DNA of 64,000 bases from Acidobacteriota bacterium (lineage in GTDB: Bacteria > Acidobacteriota > Terriglobia > Terriglobales > Acidobacteriaceae), in NCBI GenBank assembly GCA_003225495.1, contig QIAJ01000007.1:22167-86166 (forward strand), read 5' to 3'. Positions 63,756 to 64,000 of the stretch are shown here, one piece after another (within the stretch, counting starts at the first letter, position 1; every line of letters starts with the position of its first letter). The notes beneath the pieces are model-generated. The model was not told the DNA's origin, did no database searches, and worked only from the letters and a program-made list of their open reading frames with translations. The translations under genes and the position numbers were made by a program.

Positions 63756-64000
63756 TCAAATCAATTCTCGAACCTTGTCGGACAATGCGGTCAAGGCAAT
63801 TTTCGTGCGGTTCGGCTCGCCGCGAGCCAGGGACTCCGCAAACTTCAATGCCTGCTCAGCCGTGACTTTAGCGGGACGGGGCGGCTCCAGCGGATCTACC
63901 ACAGCCTCCAGCAGCGCGGGGCCTGGGGAGCTTAGGAACTCTGTGACCAACCGCTGACAGTCCGCAGGATCCTCAACCGTGAGGCCCACGCCACCGCAAG
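63756..64000 (-). CDS. Thiamine-pyrophosphate-dependent enzyme, C-terminal fragment (PoxB/ALS-like)
   Basis: The visible ~80 codons read CGGVGLTVEDPADCQRL, then GPALLEAVVDPLEPPRPAKV and TALSDKVRELI. This is the C-terminal segment of the TPP-binding domain of pyruvate oxidase or acetolactate-synthase-type enzymes, just before the stop; PLEPPRP resembles PoxB-type proteins. The gene enters from beyond the right edge and its catalytic parts are not in the window. Confidence 0.72.
   Translation of the reverse strand, partial: CGGVGLTVEDPADCQRLVTEFLSSPGPALLEAVVDPLEPPRPAKVTAEQALKFAESLARGEPNRTKIALTALSDKVRELI

Overview
The window reads as chromosomal DNA of a free-living, Gram-negative-type heterotroph, most likely an Acidobacteriota member of the Terriglobia/Koribacter type. 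This is inferred from family content, not a database match. Supporting content includes many secreted Ser/Thr/Pro-rich proteins, two DUF5818-type proteins, PF04185 phosphoesterases, an outer-membrane TPR-barrel protein, SYLF, BON, DUF892, CsbD and DUF3309 stress families, and frequent TTG/GTG starts behind strong Shine-Dalgarno sequences. I see no rRNA, tRNA, CRISPR array, IS element or phage region.

Layout. 1-7 kb: metabolism (S46 peptidase fragment, citrate synthase, a secreted regulatory-like-domain protein, a GT39 membrane transferase, a Gfo/Idh/MocA oxidoreductase and an aldehyde dehydrogenase). 7-18 kb: signalling and stress (52-aa Gln-rich protein, two NarL-type histidine kinases divergent from a LuxR-type regulator, several small secreted or membrane stress proteins, a Crp/Fnr regulator, a REC-only protein). 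18-24 kb: a nucleotidyltransferase coupled to a frameshifted metallophosphoesterase, a CPA2 antiporter, a SYLF protein, and a class D sortase next to an LPATG-tailed secreted protein. 24-31.5 kb: glycan genes (debranching enzyme with GT4; then a nucleotidyltransferase divergent from a run encoding a sugar-nucleotidyltransferase-like LbH protein, a STAS protein, a Pro/Ser/Gln-rich membrane protein and a TMP-kinase-like P-loop protein). 31.5-40 kb: secreted proteins (two Ig-like + lectin-like proteins, two convergent paralogous phosphoesterases, DUF5666 and TPR proteins). 40-54.5 kb: a probable exopolysaccharide synthesis/export locus, in which a GT4 and a 1399-codon TPR/outer-membrane-barrel gene diverge from an overlapping operon of a polytopic membrane protein, three exported proteins and a GT2, followed by a GH99-like lipoprotein and a Wzx-like flippase fused to a ParB-like domain. 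54.5-60 kb: ECF sigma factor and more stress and response-regulator genes. 60-64 kb: oxidoreductase, two DUF3147 membrane proteins, an atypical Nramp transporter and the 3' end of a TPP-dependent enzyme.

The genes combine envelope and exopolysaccharide building (lipid-linked glycosyl transfer, flipping, outer-membrane export, surface lectin-like proteins, sortase anchoring) with a dense stress and two-component layer. A recurring palindrome, AATACAG-N6-CTGTATT, sits 70-150 bp upstream of several signalling or secreted-protein genes and may mark a shared regulon. The most unusual items are the flippase-ParB-like fusion, the sortase/LPXTG pair in a Gram-negative-type genome, the 45.9-51.3 kb operon of unrecognised exported proteins, and that palindrome.
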